This document shows, one piece after another, positions 1 to 9,230 of a stretch of DNA of 64,000 bases (within the stretch, counting starts at the first letter, position 1; every line of letters begins with the position of its first letter). The notes beneath the pieces are model-generated. The model was not told the DNA's origin and searched no databases. It saw only the letters and a program-made list of their open reading frames with translations. Position numbers and translations under genes: made by a program. Origin of the DNA: Flavobacterium sp. NRK F7 (GTDB taxonomy: Bacteria > Bacteroidota > Bacteroidia > Flavobacteriales > Flavobacteriaceae); NCBI RefSeq assembly GCF_024054195.1, contig NZ_JAMXLB010000001.1:708493-772492 (forward strand). The letters are read 5' to 3'.

Positions 1-1
1 T

Positions 2-220
2 AATGATTTTAATAAAGGTGTTTTAAATGAAAATGCCTATTATTTTTCTTCTGCTGAAGAAGTTAAAAAAATACTACAAACAATTAAAAAAAGTGATAAC
101 TTGCAATTCGTAGAGAATAACTACGAAGCAATTGCAAAATCGTTTAATTGGGAGAAGATAAATGAACAATATTTACAACTTTTTGAACAATGTTTGGAAA
201 GAAATTCAACTAGAAAATAA
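2..220 (+). CDS. Glycosyltransferase family 4, C-terminal end (partial)
   Basis: An open frame enters from the left edge and ends at TAA 218-220, giving the last 72 residues. The tail, with NAYYFSSAEEV followed by a [20 protein letters not shown] helix, is what closes many GT-B (GT4) glycosyltransferases, where the last helix packs back on the N-terminal domain. The catalytic domains lie outside the window. The end overlaps the next gene by 59 nt, which suggests translational coupling in the polysaccharide operon. The sugar transferred cannot be told. The family call is inferred from the tail only. Confidence 0.6.
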   Translation, partial: NDFNKGVLNENAYYFSSAEEVKKILQTIKKSDNLQFVENNYEAIAKSFNWEKINEQYLQLFEQCLERNSTRK

Positions 221-1502
221 ACAAAATATTTCGTTTATTCCTTTTTTGTTATTAATTAGTACATTGCCTTTAGCAATGGGTATTAATAATGTTTTACTGG
301 CAATTTTCCTAGTAACATCAACTCTTTCTTTTGTAAGAAAAAAACAATATTTTTCTGTTGTTTTAGTACCACTTATTGTCTTTTTTTTATGGATGTGTTT
401 ATCTTATTTTTGGTCTATAGATAGTAATAAAACACTCCTAAATCTTCCAAAGGAATTGCCATTTTTATTGGTTCCATTAGCTTTCATGTTCATTCCTACT
501 TTTACAAAAGAACAAAGTAACAAGGTGCTATCTTTTTATAGTTATTCTATGATTGTTTATGTCCTATATTTTACAATAAGAGCAATTGTTAGATATAGTA
601 TTAGTAAAAATATAGATGTCTTTTTTTACCATGGTCCAGATAATTTAACAGATACAGGATTAGTGCCAAGATTATTAAATGCCATTCATTTTTCCGCCTA
701 TTTAGTTATTGCTTTTTTTTATTTTTTCACAAAAACGAATAAGGCTAAATTAGATTATGTTTTTTCTACATTGCTATTTGTTTTTATCATTTTGTTGTCT
801 TCAAAAAATATTATTTTAATTTTTATATTATTAATTTTAATCCATATTTTTTTCTATTCAAAAGCTGCCAATAGGTTAAGATTGAGAAATTTAATACTTA
901 TTTTTATACTATTTGGATTTGTTATTTCATTTAAAAATATAAAAGAACGATTCTTAATAGAATTTACTAGTAATACTAAAAAAAGCTTGTCTCATAACGT
1001 AAATGTTAATAATACAAATGGTGTTAATAGCATAAGTATCTATGAAGCATGGAATAACAAAGTTTTTACGCATAATGATTTTTTTCCTGGAACCTCCTTT
1101 AGAGCTTATCAAGTAAGAGTTTTTATAGATTTTTTAAAAGAAGAACCTATATTTTTTAAAGGTTTTGGTTTTGAAGCCTCAAGAGAAAAATTACTAGAAA
1201 AAGAAAAACAATATAATTTATATCCAGGTTATGGTAATTTAAATTTTCATAATCAATACATTCAAAATTTTGCAGAATTAGGAATTATTGGCTTTATTTT
1301 ACTTTTAATAATAGTAGCAATAAATATAAAAATAGCCTTAAGAAGTAAAGATTTTATTCATATTGCTTTTGCAATTGTAATGATAAGCTTATTTTTGACA
1401 GAATCATTTTTGTGGAGACAAAGAGGAGTGTTATTCTTTGTTCTTTTTTATTGTCTTTTAAACACAAAAAATTATGCATTAATCTATAAAAAAGTAAAAT
1501 GA
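162..1502 (+). CDS. O-antigen ligase / Wzy-type polymerase family membrane protein
   Basis: 446 residues with about ten to twelve hydrophobic segments. A large soluble loop at roughly residues 255-370 ends in [20 protein letters not shown], the usual landmark of the O-antigen ligase / Wzy_C family, which joins lipid-linked glycan to lipid A core or polymerises repeat units in the periplasm. Its place between glycosyltransferases, a nucleotide-sugar enzyme and the initiating sugar-phosphate transferase supports this. Ligase and polymerase cannot be told apart by sequence alone. The ATG at 162 overlaps the preceding frame by 59 nt; an in-frame TTG at 183 is an alternative start, while the next ATG (276) would cut into the first membrane helix. 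The end overlaps the next gene by ATGA. Confidence 0.8.
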   Translation: MNNIYNFLNNVWKEIQLENKQNISFIPFLLLISTLPLAMGINNVLLAIFLVTSTLSFVRKKQYFSVVLVPLIVFFLWMCLSYFWSIDSNKTLLNLPKELPFLLVPLAFMFIPTFTKEQSNKVLSFYSYSMIVYVLYFTIRAIVRYSISKNIDVFFYHGPDNLTDTGLVPRLLNAIHFSAYLVIAFFYFFTKTNKAKLDYVFSTLLFVFIILLSSKNIILIFILLILIHIFFYSKAANRLRLRNLILIFILFGFVISFKNIKERFLIEFTSNTKKSLSHNVNVNNTNGVNSISIYEAWNNKVFTHNDFFPGTSFRAYQVRVFIDFLKEEPIFFKGFGFEASREKLLEKEKQYNLYPGYGNLNFHNQYIQNFAELGIIGFILLLIIVAINIKIALRSKDFIHIAFAIVMISLFLTESFLWRQRGVLFFVLFYCLLNTKNYALIYKKVK

Positions 1503-2482
1503 AAAGAATATTAATAACAGGTGCTGCAGGATTTTTAGGCTCTCATCTTTGTGATCGTTTTTTAAAAGAAGGTTACTTTGTAATCGGAATGGATAATTTA
1601 ATAACAGGAGATTTAAAGAATATTGAGCATCTTTTCAAAGAAAAAAACTTTGAATTTTATCATCATGATATAACAAAATTTGTGCATGTGCCTGGAGAAT
1701 TAGATTATATTTTGCATTTTGCATCTCCAGCTAGTCCAATAGATTATTTAAAAATTCCAATTCAAACATTAAAAGTAGGTTCTTTAGGAACACATAATTT
1801 ATTAGGCTTAGCACGTGTTAAAAAAGCGCGTATTTTAATTGCCTCAACTTCTGAAATTTACGGAGACCCTTTAGTACATCCACAAACAGAAGAATATTAC
1901 GGAAATGTGAATACTATTGGTCCAAGAGGGGTTTATGATGAAGCAAAGCGTTTTCAAGAATCTATAACAATGGCTTATCATACCTTTCATGGAGTAGAAA
2001 CAAGAATTGTAAGAATATTCAATACTTATGGGCCTAGAATGCGTCTCAATGACGGAAGAGTAATACCAGCATTCATAGGTCAAGCCTTAAGAGGGGAAGA
2101 TTTAACTGTTTTTGGTGATGGTAGTCAAACACGTTCCTTTTGTTATGTGGATGATCAAGTTGAAGGCATTTGGAGATTATTGCATTCTGATTATACTTTA
2201 CCTGTTAATATAGGGAATCCTGATGAAATTACTATCAAAGATTTTGCAGAAGAAATTATGAAGTTAACGGGTACTAATCAAAAAATTGTATACAGAGACT
2301 TACCTATAAATGATCCTTTACAAAGACAACCCGATATTACTAAAGCTAAAAATATTCTAGGATGGGAACCCAAAGTAGGAAGAGAAGAAGGTATGAAAAT
2401 AACCTATGAATATTTTAAATCTCTTTCCCCAGACGAATTAGCAAAAGAAGAACATAAAGATTTTACCAAATATATTTATTAA
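1499..2482 (+). CDS. UDP-glucuronate decarboxylase (UDP-xylose synthase), extended SDR
   Basis: 327 residues. The N-terminus has the Rossmann motif GAAGFLGSH, then LHFASPASP, the catalytic Ser/Thr region STSEIYG and the active-site YDEAK (YxxxK). The stretch [18 protein letters not shown] is typical of UXS enzymes, which oxidise and decarboxylate UDP-glucuronate to UDP-xylose with bound NAD+. [10 protein letters not shown] and the R-S-F-C-Y-V-D-D block fit the same group. It overlaps the ligase gene by ATGA and the next gene by TAATG, so it is translated within the polysaccharide operon and should supply xylose (or 4-keto-pentose) for this surface glycan. A dTDP-glucose dehydratase or another epimerase is less likely given the UXS-specific block. 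Confidence 0.88.
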   Translation: MKRILITGAAGFLGSHLCDRFLKEGYFVIGMDNLITGDLKNIEHLFKEKNFEFYHHDITKFVHVPGELDYILHFASPASPIDYLKIPIQTLKVGSLGTHNLLGLARVKKARILIASTSEIYGDPLVHPQTEEYYGNVNTIGPRGVYDEAKRFQESITMAYHTFHGVETRIVRIFNTYGPRMRLNDGRVIPAFIGQALRGEDLTVFGDGSQTRSFCYVDDQVEGIWRLLHSDYTLPVNIGNPDEITIKDFAEEIMKLTGTNQKIVYRDLPINDPLQRQPDITKAKNILGWEPKVGREEGMKITYEYFKSLSPDELAKEEHKDFTKYIY

Positions 2483-3834
2483 TGTCACCAAAGACAGGAA
2501 GATATTCAGGATACATAAGACCCTTTTCATATGTCGTTGATTTATTAATAGTCAATGTACTTGCCTTTTATTTTCTTCCAGAGCAATTGAACAATTTTGG
2601 GTATCATTTTTTCATCTCATTTTCTTGGATACTAATATCTTCAAATGTAGCCTTTTATGAGGTATATAGATTTACAAAAGAGTTTCAAATACTTGGCAAG
2701 TTAATAAAACAATACTTGTTTTTTTTAATATTTAATTTCGCTTATTTAGGTTTTTTTTATAAGTTTTCTGAACCTTCTCAAATGGTAAAGTTTATTTCTT
2801 TTTCTTTACTTTTTGTTTCTACTGAAAAATTTGCGATTTATTACTTTCTAAAAAGATTTAGAGTCACTTTTGGAGGAAATTTTAGAAGAGTAATTATCGT
2901 AGGTCATGGAAAGCAAGTTGAAAAATTAATCCATTTTTTTAACGAAAATCCAGATTATGGCTATAAACTTGAAAAAGTTATTGATGTTAAAGAAGGTAAA
3001 AAGGACAGTTTTAATTCCTGTTTTGATTTTGTCTTAAATGAAAGAATAGATGAAATATATTGTTCTATCTCTAGTTTAAGTAATAGCGAATTGAATCTAT
3101 TTGTAGATTTTACGGATAATAATTTAAAAAAATTAAAACTATTACCAGATAATAAAAATGTATTATCTCGGAATTTAATTCTAGACTATTACGACTATAT
3201 TCCTATTGTTTCTCTTAGAAACATTCCTTTAGATAAACGAACCAATCAAATTACAAAAAGAATTTTTGATATTGTTTTTTCGCTACTTGTCATTATTGTA
3301 ATTTTATCTTGGTTAACACCAATCGTTGCTTTATTAATAAAGCTAGAATCAAAAGGACCTGTCTTTTTTAAACAAAAAAGAAATGGATTAAATTATGAAG
3401 AATTTTATTGCTATAAGTTTCGATCCATGCATTTAAATCCAATTGCAGACATTGAACAAGTACAAAAAAACGACCCTAGAGTTACTCGATTAGGAGCTAT
3501 TTTAAGGAAAACAAGTTTAGATGAATTACCTCAGTTTTTTAATGTCCTTTTAGGTGATATGTCCGTAGTTGGTCCAAGACCACACATGGTTAGCCATACG
3601 GAGATGTACGCTAAAAGTGTAGATAAATTTATGGTAAGACATTTTATTAAGCCAGGAATTACTGGTCTTGCACAGACCAATGGATTTAGAGGTGAAGTAG
3701 AAAACAATAGACACATTATTAATAGGGTTAAATATGATATTTTTTATATCGAAAATTGGTCTGTAGTGTTAGATATTAAAATTATTTTTTCTACTGTATT
3801 AAATGCAATCAAAGGAGAAGAAAAAGCCTATTAA
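2482..3834 (+). CDS. Polyprenyl glycosylphosphotransferase (WcaJ/WbaP-type initiating enzyme)
   Basis: 450 residues. Four N-terminal membrane helices (about 15-125) are followed by a CoA-binding-like Rossmann region (around 140-230, RRVIIVGHGKQ) and one more helix before the C-terminal catalytic domain (about 255-450). That domain shows KRIFDI, YKFRSMH, DELPQFFNVLLGDMSVVGPRPH and PGITGLAQ, the signature of bacterial sugar transferases that move a sugar-1-phosphate onto undecaprenyl phosphate. This is the first committed step of exopolysaccharide or O-antigen assembly. Glucose and galactose are both possible substrates. Start and stop overlap both neighbours by TAATG. The call to family is secure, the substrate is not. 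Confidence 0.9.
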   Translation: MSPKTGRYSGYIRPFSYVVDLLIVNVLAFYFLPEQLNNFGYHFFISFSWILISSNVAFYEVYRFTKEFQILGKLIKQYLFFLIFNFAYLGFFYKFSEPSQMVKFISFSLLFVSTEKFAIYYFLKRFRVTFGGNFRRVIIVGHGKQVEKLIHFFNENPDYGYKLEKVIDVKEGKKDSFNSCFDFVLNERIDEIYCSISSLSNSELNLFVDFTDNNLKKLKLLPDNKNVLSRNLILDYYDYIPIVSLRNIPLDKRTNQITKRIFDIVFSLLVIIVILSWLTPIVALLIKLESKGPVFFKQKRNGLNYEEFYCYKFRSMHLNPIADIEQVQKNDPRVTRLGAILRKTSLDELPQFFNVLLGDMSVVGPRPHMVSHTEMYAKSVDKFMVRHFIKPGITGLAQTNGFRGEVENNRHIINRVKYDIFYIENWSVVLDIKIIFSTVLNAIKGEEKAY

Positions 3835-4586
3835 TGGAAGCTTTAGTTTCAATCATAACACCTACTTTTAATTCCGCTAATTATATTGCTGAAACCATTG
3901 CTTCTGTACAAAATCAAACGTATTCTAATTGGGAAATGATTATTGTAGATGATGGATCTTCAGATGAAACAGAGAACATTGTTGCTTCGATAATTGAAAA
4001 TGATAAACGAATTCAATTTTATAAATTGGATCAAAACTCTGGACCAGCTGTAGCTAGAAATACTGCAATTGAAAAGGCAAAAGGTCTTTTTATGACTTTT
4101 ATTGATGCGGATGATATATGGTTTCCCACATTTATTGAAAATAGTATAACAACAATAAAAGAACAAAATGTTCCCTTTGTTTTTTCCTCTTATAGACGCG
4201 CTAACGAGGCTTTAGAATTTATTTACTCTGATTTTATTGTTCCTCAAAAAGTAACGTATACCGATATTCTAAAATCAAATTCTATTAGTTGTTTAACAGC
4301 TTTTGTGGATATAAAGACATTAGGAAAGAAACAAATGCCTTTTATTCGTAAACGTCAAGATATGGGGTTGTGGTTGCAGTATTTAAAAATGATTCCTTTT
4401 GCGTTTGGTATTCAACAACCACAAGCCATATATAGAATTAGAGAAAATTCTTTGTCTAGGAAAAAATCAGATTTAATTAAGTACCAATGGCAATTTTATA
4501 GAGATGTAGAACAATTAAATCTATTGCAATCAACTTATTATATGCTTCATTGGATGTATCGCGGTTTTATGAAATACCGCAATTAG
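3834..4586 (+). CDS. Glycosyltransferase family 2
   Basis: 250 residues with a GT-A fold N-terminus: SIITPTFNSANYIAETI, then IIVDDGSSDET and the metal-binding DxD variant FIDADDIW at about residue 90. This matches the GT2 family of inverting transferases that add sugars to lipid-linked intermediates at the cytoplasmic face. It is the last gene of the plus-strand polysaccharide operon; its ATG overlaps the stop of the preceding gene. Its stop TAG overlaps the TAA stop of the convergent gene by 3 nt. Donor and acceptor are unknown. Confidence 0.88.
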   Translation: MEALVSIITPTFNSANYIAETIASVQNQTYSNWEMIIVDDGSSDETENIVASIIENDKRIQFYKLDQNSGPAVARNTAIEKAKGLFMTFIDADDIWFPTFIENSITTIKEQNVPFVFSSYRRANEALEFIYSDFIVPQKVTYTDILKSNSISCLTAFVDIKTLGKKQMPFIRKRQDMGLWLQYLKMIPFAFGIQQPQAIYRIRENSLSRKKSDLIKYQWQFYRDVEQLNLLQSTYYMLHWMYRGFMKYRN

Positions 4587-5893
4587 AGTAAGGATTCAAA
4601 TTGCTTCAATTTACCTCGCTTACTACGTTGTAATATTTCTTTTCGATGGTAGGTGAACTTTAAATTAGGTTCTAAATATGTTGAAATGGCCTTTTCAATC
4701 CCCATTATTTGTTGGGATGTAAGTTCATAACTACTTACGTAATCAATTTCAAAAGTATCAGTTTTGATTTGGCGAATGACAAACTCTTTCACATTGCCAT
4801 CATCTTCAATAATGCTTTTGGTTACATAATAGAAGGTAAGTCCAGGTGAAGTCTTTCCACTAGGTAGAATAGCAATATCATTGGTTCTTCCTAAAAGTTG
4901 TTTTAAAATGGGCTTTTTCCAAGTACTTTTTTCATCTAAAATTCCTCTATCACCTATTTCATAGCGAATAAAAGGATGTGCTTTGTTATATAAGGAAGTA
5001 ATTACGATTTTTCCTTCTGTTCCATAAGGCACGGGTTGGTTGTTTTCATCTACTATTTCAACAAATAAGGTTTCACTATTCACTTGCCATTCTCCTTTTA
5101 TGTTTTGAAAAGCAATTAAATCTAATTCCGAAGCACCATATTCATTAACGATTGGAATACCAAATTGCGCTTCTAATAATTGTTTATCGGTTTCAAACAA
5201 CATTTCTGAAGTTACCATACAAACCTGTAATGTAGGGCATATGTCTTTTAAAATGAGGTTTTTCTTTTTTAAAAATTTGGCAAATAATACAATAGAACTA
5301 GTATAACCGTTAATATAATCAAATTTTTTTCGTTTGAACTGATGTACTATTTTTTCTAAAACAGCATCAGATAAATCAAAAATTGGGAACCGATATCGCT
5401 TACTTAAAAGATCTTTAAAACGTTCTTTTTGGTACCCAAAAAAATCTAAAGGAATACCATAAAAACGAGCCTGATAAGAAGTATTAAAATTAATATTATA
5501 CCATCCAAAACGATACATTATGGATGCCCAAGTAATCGCATGTGCCTCTTTATCTTTTGCAAAAATAAAGGGATCGCCACTAGAACCGGAAGTTTTATTC
5601 ACAAAAACAGCTTTTTCATTGTAGGTTTTTGAAAGTCTTTCCGATAAAGGTTGTTGCAAATCTTTTTTGGTTAATATCGGTAAGTCTTCCCACTTGCTGA
5701 ACTGATTTTCACCTACTAAATTTTGATAAAAAACATTGTTTTTAAGATGAAAAGCAACGATTTCTTTTCGTTTTTCCTCAATATATTTTTGATAATTTTC
5801 ATCTTCAATTTTTAAAATGGATGCAAAATCTTCTTTCGCTTTTTGTATAGGAAAACCATTTATTTTTAATGTCAATTCAAAAAGAGGAAACAT
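4583..5893 (-). CDS. CapK-like / phenylacetate-CoA ligase-family adenylate-forming enzyme
   Basis: 436 residues from the ATG at 5893. The frame stays open upstream to 6121, but that part runs across the purD promoter and start and lacks family sequence, so I reject it. The phosphate-binding loop reads TSGSSGDPF, later blocks include NEYGASELD, ITSLYNKAHPFIRYEIGDRG and LLGRTND, all of the AMP-forming ligase superfamily (PaaK/CapK branch). Members next to polysaccharide loci are often called CapK and are thought to activate or transfer an acyl or amino-acid substituent; the reaction is not established. It converges on the polysaccharide operon with overlapping stop codons. Confidence 0.75.
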   Translation of the reverse strand: MFPLFELTLKINGFPIQKAKEDFASILKIEDENYQKYIEEKRKEIVAFHLKNNVFYQNLVGENQFSKWEDLPILTKKDLQQPLSERLSKTYNEKAVFVNKTSGSSGDPFIFAKDKEAHAITWASIMYRFGWYNINFNTSYQARFYGIPLDFFGYQKERFKDLLSKRYRFPIFDLSDAVLEKIVHQFKRKKFDYINGYTSSIVLFAKFLKKKNLILKDICPTLQVCMVTSEMLFETDKQLLEAQFGIPIVNEYGASELDLIAFQNIKGEWQVNSETLFVEIVDENNQPVPYGTEGKIVITSLYNKAHPFIRYEIGDRGILDEKSTWKKPILKQLLGRTNDIAILPSGKTSPGLTFYYVTKSIIEDDGNVKEFVIRQIKTDTFEIDYVSSYELTSQQIMGIEKAISTYLEPNLKFTYHRKEILQRSKRGKLKQFESLL

Positions 5894-5977
5894 AAGAATT
5901 AATTTTCTCAAAAGTATAAAAACTGTAAGAAACAAAATTCTTTTTCTTTCTTCTTTTTCTTTCTTCACTAGAAAACG

Positions 5978-5985
5978 TATTTTTG
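5978..5985 (+). promoter_or_regulatory. Candidate -7 box for purD
   Basis: TATTTTTG is an exact match to the Bacteroidota -7 element TAnnTTTG, ending 21 nt before the purD ATG. No TTG -33 element is visible 17-23 nt upstream; the region is a pyrimidine run. Confidence 0.55.
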
Positions 5986-6006
5986 CCAAAATAACAACAC
6001 AACAAA

Positions 6007-7278
6007 ATGACAATACTACTTTTAGGTTCGGGAGGACGCGAACACGCTTTGGCTTGGAAAATGTTACAAAGTCCCAAATGCACTTCTTTATTTGTGGCTC
6101 CAGGAAATGCAGGTACTGCAACTATCGCAAAAAATATTTCAATCAATCCGAATGACTTTGATGCTGTAAAGCAATTTGTTTTGCAAGAACAAGTGGATAT
6201 GGTTGTAGTAGGACCAGAAGACCCTTTAGTAAATGGAATCTATGATTATTTTAAAAAAGACAGCGAATTAAATGAAATTCCAGTTATTGGACCTTCTAAA
6301 GTTGGTGCGCAATTAGAAGGTAGTAAAGAGTTTGCTAAGGAATTTTTAGTTAAAAATAATATTCCAACAGCTAAATACGAAAGCTTTACAGCGGCTACTG
6401 TTGAAAAGGGATGTGCTTTTTTAGAAACCTTACAACCTCCTTATGTATTAAAAGCTGACGGTTTAGCAGCAGGAAAAGGAGTTCTCATTTTGCAAGATTT
6501 AACCGAAGCTCAAAAAGAATTAAGAAGTATGTTAGTAGATGCTAAATTTGGACAAGCTTCCTCTAAGGTCGTTATAGAAGAATTTTTGGATGGAATTGAA
6601 TTGAGTTGCTTTGTTTTAACTGACGGAAAAAGTTATAAAATATTACCAACTGCGAAAGATTATAAGCGTATAGGTGAAGGTGATACAGGTTTAAATACGG
6701 GAGGAATGGGAGCTGTTTCACCAGTTCCTTTTGCGGACCAAGTATTATTAGATAAAATTGAAACTCGAATTGTAAAACCTACCATTGAAGGATTACAAAA
6801 AGAAAAGATAGATTACAAAGGATTTGTTTTTATTGGCTTGATCAATGTAAAAGGAGAACCTATGGTAATCGAATACAACGTTCGAATGGGAGACCCAGAA
6901 ACGGAAGTGGTTATGCCAAGATTAAAAAGCGATTTAGTTGCTATTTTTGAAGCAATGCACGCACAAGAATTAGAAAAAATTACTTTAGAAATTGATGAGA
7001 GAACGGCTACAACAATTATGGTGGTTTCTGGAGGTTATCCTGAAGAGTATGAAAAAGGACATGAAATAACAGGAACAGAAACCATTACAGATTCTTTAGT
7101 TTTTCATGCAGGTACGAAACTAGATAATGACAAAATTGTTACAAATGGCGGAAGAGTATTGGCGGTAACTTCCTATGGAAATGATTTTCAAGAAGCCATA
7201 AAAAAATCTTATCAAAGTATAGCAAAACTACAATTTGATAAGATGTATTATCGTAAAGATATTGGCTTTGACTTATAA
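6007..7278 (+). CDS. purD: Phosphoribosylamine-glycine ligase (GAR synthetase)
   Basis: 423 residues, the usual length. It ligates glycine to 5-phosphoribosylamine with ATP, the second step of purine synthesis. The N-terminus LLLGSGGREHALAWK and PGNAGT are diagnostic of PurD; the ATP-grasp domain shows LKADGLAAGKGV and the metal-binding EYNVRMGDPETEVVMPR near residue 290. It stands alone, with its own promoter box and a hairpin terminator after the stop. Confidence 0.97.
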   Translation: MTILLLGSGGREHALAWKMLQSPKCTSLFVAPGNAGTATIAKNISINPNDFDAVKQFVLQEQVDMVVVGPEDPLVNGIYDYFKKDSELNEIPVIGPSKVGAQLEGSKEFAKEFLVKNNIPTAKYESFTAATVEKGCAFLETLQPPYVLKADGLAAGKGVLILQDLTEAQKELRSMLVDAKFGQASSKVVIEEFLDGIELSCFVLTDGKSYKILPTAKDYKRIGEGDTGLNTGGMGAVSPVPFADQVLLDKIETRIVKPTIEGLQKEKIDYKGFVFIGLINVKGEPMVIEYNVRMGDPETEVVMPRLKSDLVAIFEAMHAQELEKITLEIDERTATTIMVVSGGYPEEYEKGHEITGTETITDSLVFHAGTKLDNDKIVTNGGRVLAVTSYGNDFQEAIKKSYQSIAKLQFDKMYYRKDIGFDL

Positions 7279-7280
7279 AT

Positions 7281-7307
7281 AAAGTTCCTCTTTAAAAGGG
7301 GAATTTT
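7281..7307. terminator. Bidirectional terminator between purD and the 7306 gene
   Basis: AAAGTTCCTCTTT and AAAAGGGGAATTTT pair (two G-U pairs) around a 3-nt loop, with an A-rich 5' side and a U-rich 3' side. It sits between convergent genes and its right arm reaches the stop codon of the minus-strand gene. Confidence 0.65.
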
Positions 7308-7536
7308 ATTTTAAAAAGGAATGTGCAGTTGTATCTTGAGCATCTTCATTATTTGCTTTATGAAGATTTAATTGTTTTACCCAATACACCATAGCTACAC
7401 AACAAATAATGATAAAAATCCAGTTTATAGTGTTTGCACCCCACCAATTTGTTAATTCCATTTCTCTTAACCAATGAAAAGGGACAAATAAATAATCTGT
7501 GAAAAGTGTACCAATTCCTTCAAAAAATGATTTCAT
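7306..7536 (-). CDS. Small single-pass membrane protein (DUF6341-like)
   Basis: 76 residues. One strong membrane helix at about 37-55 (WIFIIICCVAMVYWV) follows a tryptophan-rich start (FHWLREMELTNWWG) and a polar tail rich in N, D and T. I believe this is the Bacteroidota family named DUF6341, which is often mislabelled as uracil phosphoribosyltransferase because it lies near upp; nothing in it resembles that enzyme. It is divergent from the membrane protein at 7583, and the -33 TTG of its promoter lies inside that gene. Function unknown. Confidence 0.75.
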   Translation of the reverse strand: MKSFFEGIGTLFTDYLFVPFHWLREMELTNWWGANTINWIFIIICCVAMVYWVKQLNLHKANNEDAQDTTAHSFLK

Positions 7537-7562
7537 TTTAATAATGTATTATATTTACACTA

Positions 7563-7592
7563 CAAAAGTATAAAATATCCTGATGATAGCAA
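7563..7592 (-). promoter_or_regulatory. Promoter TTG-N19-TACTTTTG for the 7536 gene
   Basis: On the minus strand TTG (7592-7590), 19 nt, then TACTTTTG (7570-7563): a full match to the flavobacterial consensus TTG-N17-23-TAnnTTTG. It ends 26 nt before the ATG at 7536. The -33 element overlaps the first codons of the divergent gene at 7583. Confidence 0.7.
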
Positions 7593-8509
7593 GCATTTTT
7601 AATAAAACAAGACCTTTTAATTATGTAATTATTGGAACATTGCTTTTAATAGCCTTTGTTTCCTATTCTGTTTCTCACCAGACTTATACAGGATGGGAAG
7701 GTGTTTTATATGGAAGTTTTTATTTTATAACAATTACAGCTTCTTGTTTTTTGGTCAATTTTATTGCTTTAAAAAATAATTTGTCTAGAAATAATAATTA
7801 TGCCATTTTACTCTTTTTTATTTTTTTACTGTTCTTTCCCACCATTTTTAAAAATAAAAATATCTTACTTTCTAATTTTTTGTTACTACTTTCTCTAAGA
7901 CGATTAATTTCATTAAAATCAATGAAAAATACCAAAGAAAAAATCTTTGATGCCTCATTCTGGATTTTTTTAGCAGCATTATTTCATTTTTGGAGTATTC
8001 TATTTATTTTTCTTGTATTTGCTTCTATTATCTTACATGTATCAAGAGATTATAGAAACTGGATTATACCTGGAATCGCTCTGTTTAGCGTTATTGTTTT
8101 ATTCTTTATTTTTAATATTTGGAGTGATAATGAGCTTTTAGAAGCCTTTTTTAGTAAGTCCTTTATAAGTTTCGATTTTACTTATTTTGAAAACACCTAT
8201 CAAAACATTGCGCTAGCTGTTTTCACATCAATTGGTTTTTTATTTTTTATCAATATGATTTTAACCTTGGCATCAAAACCAATGAACATGAAAACCTCTT
8301 ATAAAAAGATTATTTTTGCTTTTATATTAGGTGTAATTGTATATCTTTTTTCACCTGATAAAAATAACAGCTGTTTGGCTTTTTCAATAGCACCGTTAGC
8401 TATATTAGGAGCTAATTTTGTAGAAAATCAAGAAAATAAAATTATTAAAGAAGGCACGTTATACATTTTATCTTTACTAGGTATTTTCTTTTTTGTGGCT
8501 CAATTATAA
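7583..8509 (+). CDS. Polytopic membrane protein (DUF6427-like)
   Basis: 308 residues made almost wholly of hydrophobic segments, about eight to ten helices, with short polar turns such as LSRNNNY and KSMKNTKEK. It resembles the flavobacterial family I know as DUF6427, found beside purD/upp/DUF4254 in related genomes; no activity is known. A TATATTTA sequence upstream misses the -7 consensus by one base. Its TAA shares the palindrome TTATAA (8504-8509) with the TAA of convergent upp, so the two genes overlap by their stop codons. Confidence 0.75.
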   Translation: MIASIFNKTRPFNYVIIGTLLLIAFVSYSVSHQTYTGWEGVLYGSFYFITITASCFLVNFIALKNNLSRNNNYAILLFFIFLLFFPTIFKNKNILLSNFLLLLSLRRLISLKSMKNTKEKIFDASFWIFLAALFHFWSILFIFLVFASIILHVSRDYRNWIIPGIALFSVIVLFFIFNIWSDNELLEAFFSKSFISFDFTYFENTYQNIALAVFTSIGFLFFINMILTLASKPMNMKTSYKKIIFAFILGVIVYLFSPDKNNSCLAFSIAPLAILGANFVENQENKIIKEGTLYILSLLGIFFFVAQL

Positions 8510-9157
8510 TTTGATACCATAAGCTAAATCACCCGCATCACCTAAACCAGGAATGATATAGTTTTTTTCATTCAGTTTTTCATCTAATGCGGCTACCCAT
8601 AAATGTACGCTTTCTGGTAAATTTTCTTGTAAATATTGAATGCCCTCTGGAGCAGCAATTGCTACAGCAATATGAATTTCTTTCGGTTTTTGCTCTAAAT
8701 GTAATTTATGTAAAACAGCTACAATGGATTGTCCTGTTGCTAACATAGGATCAATTAAAATAAGGGTTTTATTTTCTAAATTCGGAGCTGCTTGATATTC
8801 TACCCGTATTTCAAAAGTAGCATCATTATTAGGATGATATCGATACGCTGAAACAAAACCATTGTCTGCTGCATCAAAAATGTTCATAAAGCCAGTATGT
8901 AGTGCTAGACCAGCACGTAGAATAGAACATAAAACCACTTTATCAGAAATTTGGGTTGTATTTTTGATTCCTAATGGTGTTTGCACTTGAATTGGTTTGT
9001 ATTCCAATGTTTTACTCAATTCATAGGCCATAATTTCACCAATACGCTCTATATTTTTACGAAAACGCATACTGTCTTTCTGGATTGAAACGTCTCTAAT
9101 TTGGGCTAAAAAATGATTTAAAATGCTGTTTTCTTCTGAAATATAATGAATATGCAT
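8504..9157 (-). CDS. upp: Uracil phosphoribosyltransferase
   Basis: 217 residues, the usual length. It salvages uracil by joining it to PRPP to give UMP. The PRPP-binding loop ILIDPMLATGQS, the preceding LCSILRAGLALHTG block and the C-terminal uracil-binding IPGLGDAGDLAYG are all present. The start at 9157 gives MHIHYISEEN, in line with Bacteroidota homologs. No exact promoter box is seen upstream. It overlaps the convergent gene by 6 nt. Confidence 0.96.
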   Translation of the reverse strand: MHIHYISEENSILNHFLAQIRDVSIQKDSMRFRKNIERIGEIMAYELSKTLEYKPIQVQTPLGIKNTTQISDKVVLCSILRAGLALHTGFMNIFDAADNGFVSAYRYHPNNDATFEIRVEYQAAPNLENKTLILIDPMLATGQSIVAVLHKLHLEQKPKEIHIAVAIAAPEGIQYLQENLPESVHLWVAALDEKLNEKNYIIPGLGDAGDLAYGIKL

Positions 9158-9200
9158 TGGATTAGTTTTTAAATTTCAGGTTAAAAGTACAAAAAAACCT

Positions 9201-9208
9201 TATTTTTG
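9201..9208 (+). promoter_or_regulatory. Candidate -7 box for the DUF4254/GT9 pair
   Basis: TATTTTTG, exact TAnnTTTG, ends 22 nt before the ATG at 9231. No clear TTG at the -33 position. Confidence 0.55.
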
Positions 9209-9230
9209 TAGAAATTTAAAAATTATAATC

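Noticed and set aside
4563..4583. GCGGT/ACCGC hairpin near the end of the GT2 gene as a terminator
   Set aside because: Only five pairs, inside the coding region, with no U-tract on either strand.
5894..6121. Upstream extension of the CapK-like gene
   Set aside because: It crosses the purD promoter and first 38 codons, and the added residues show no family similarity; the ATG at 5893 gives the expected length.
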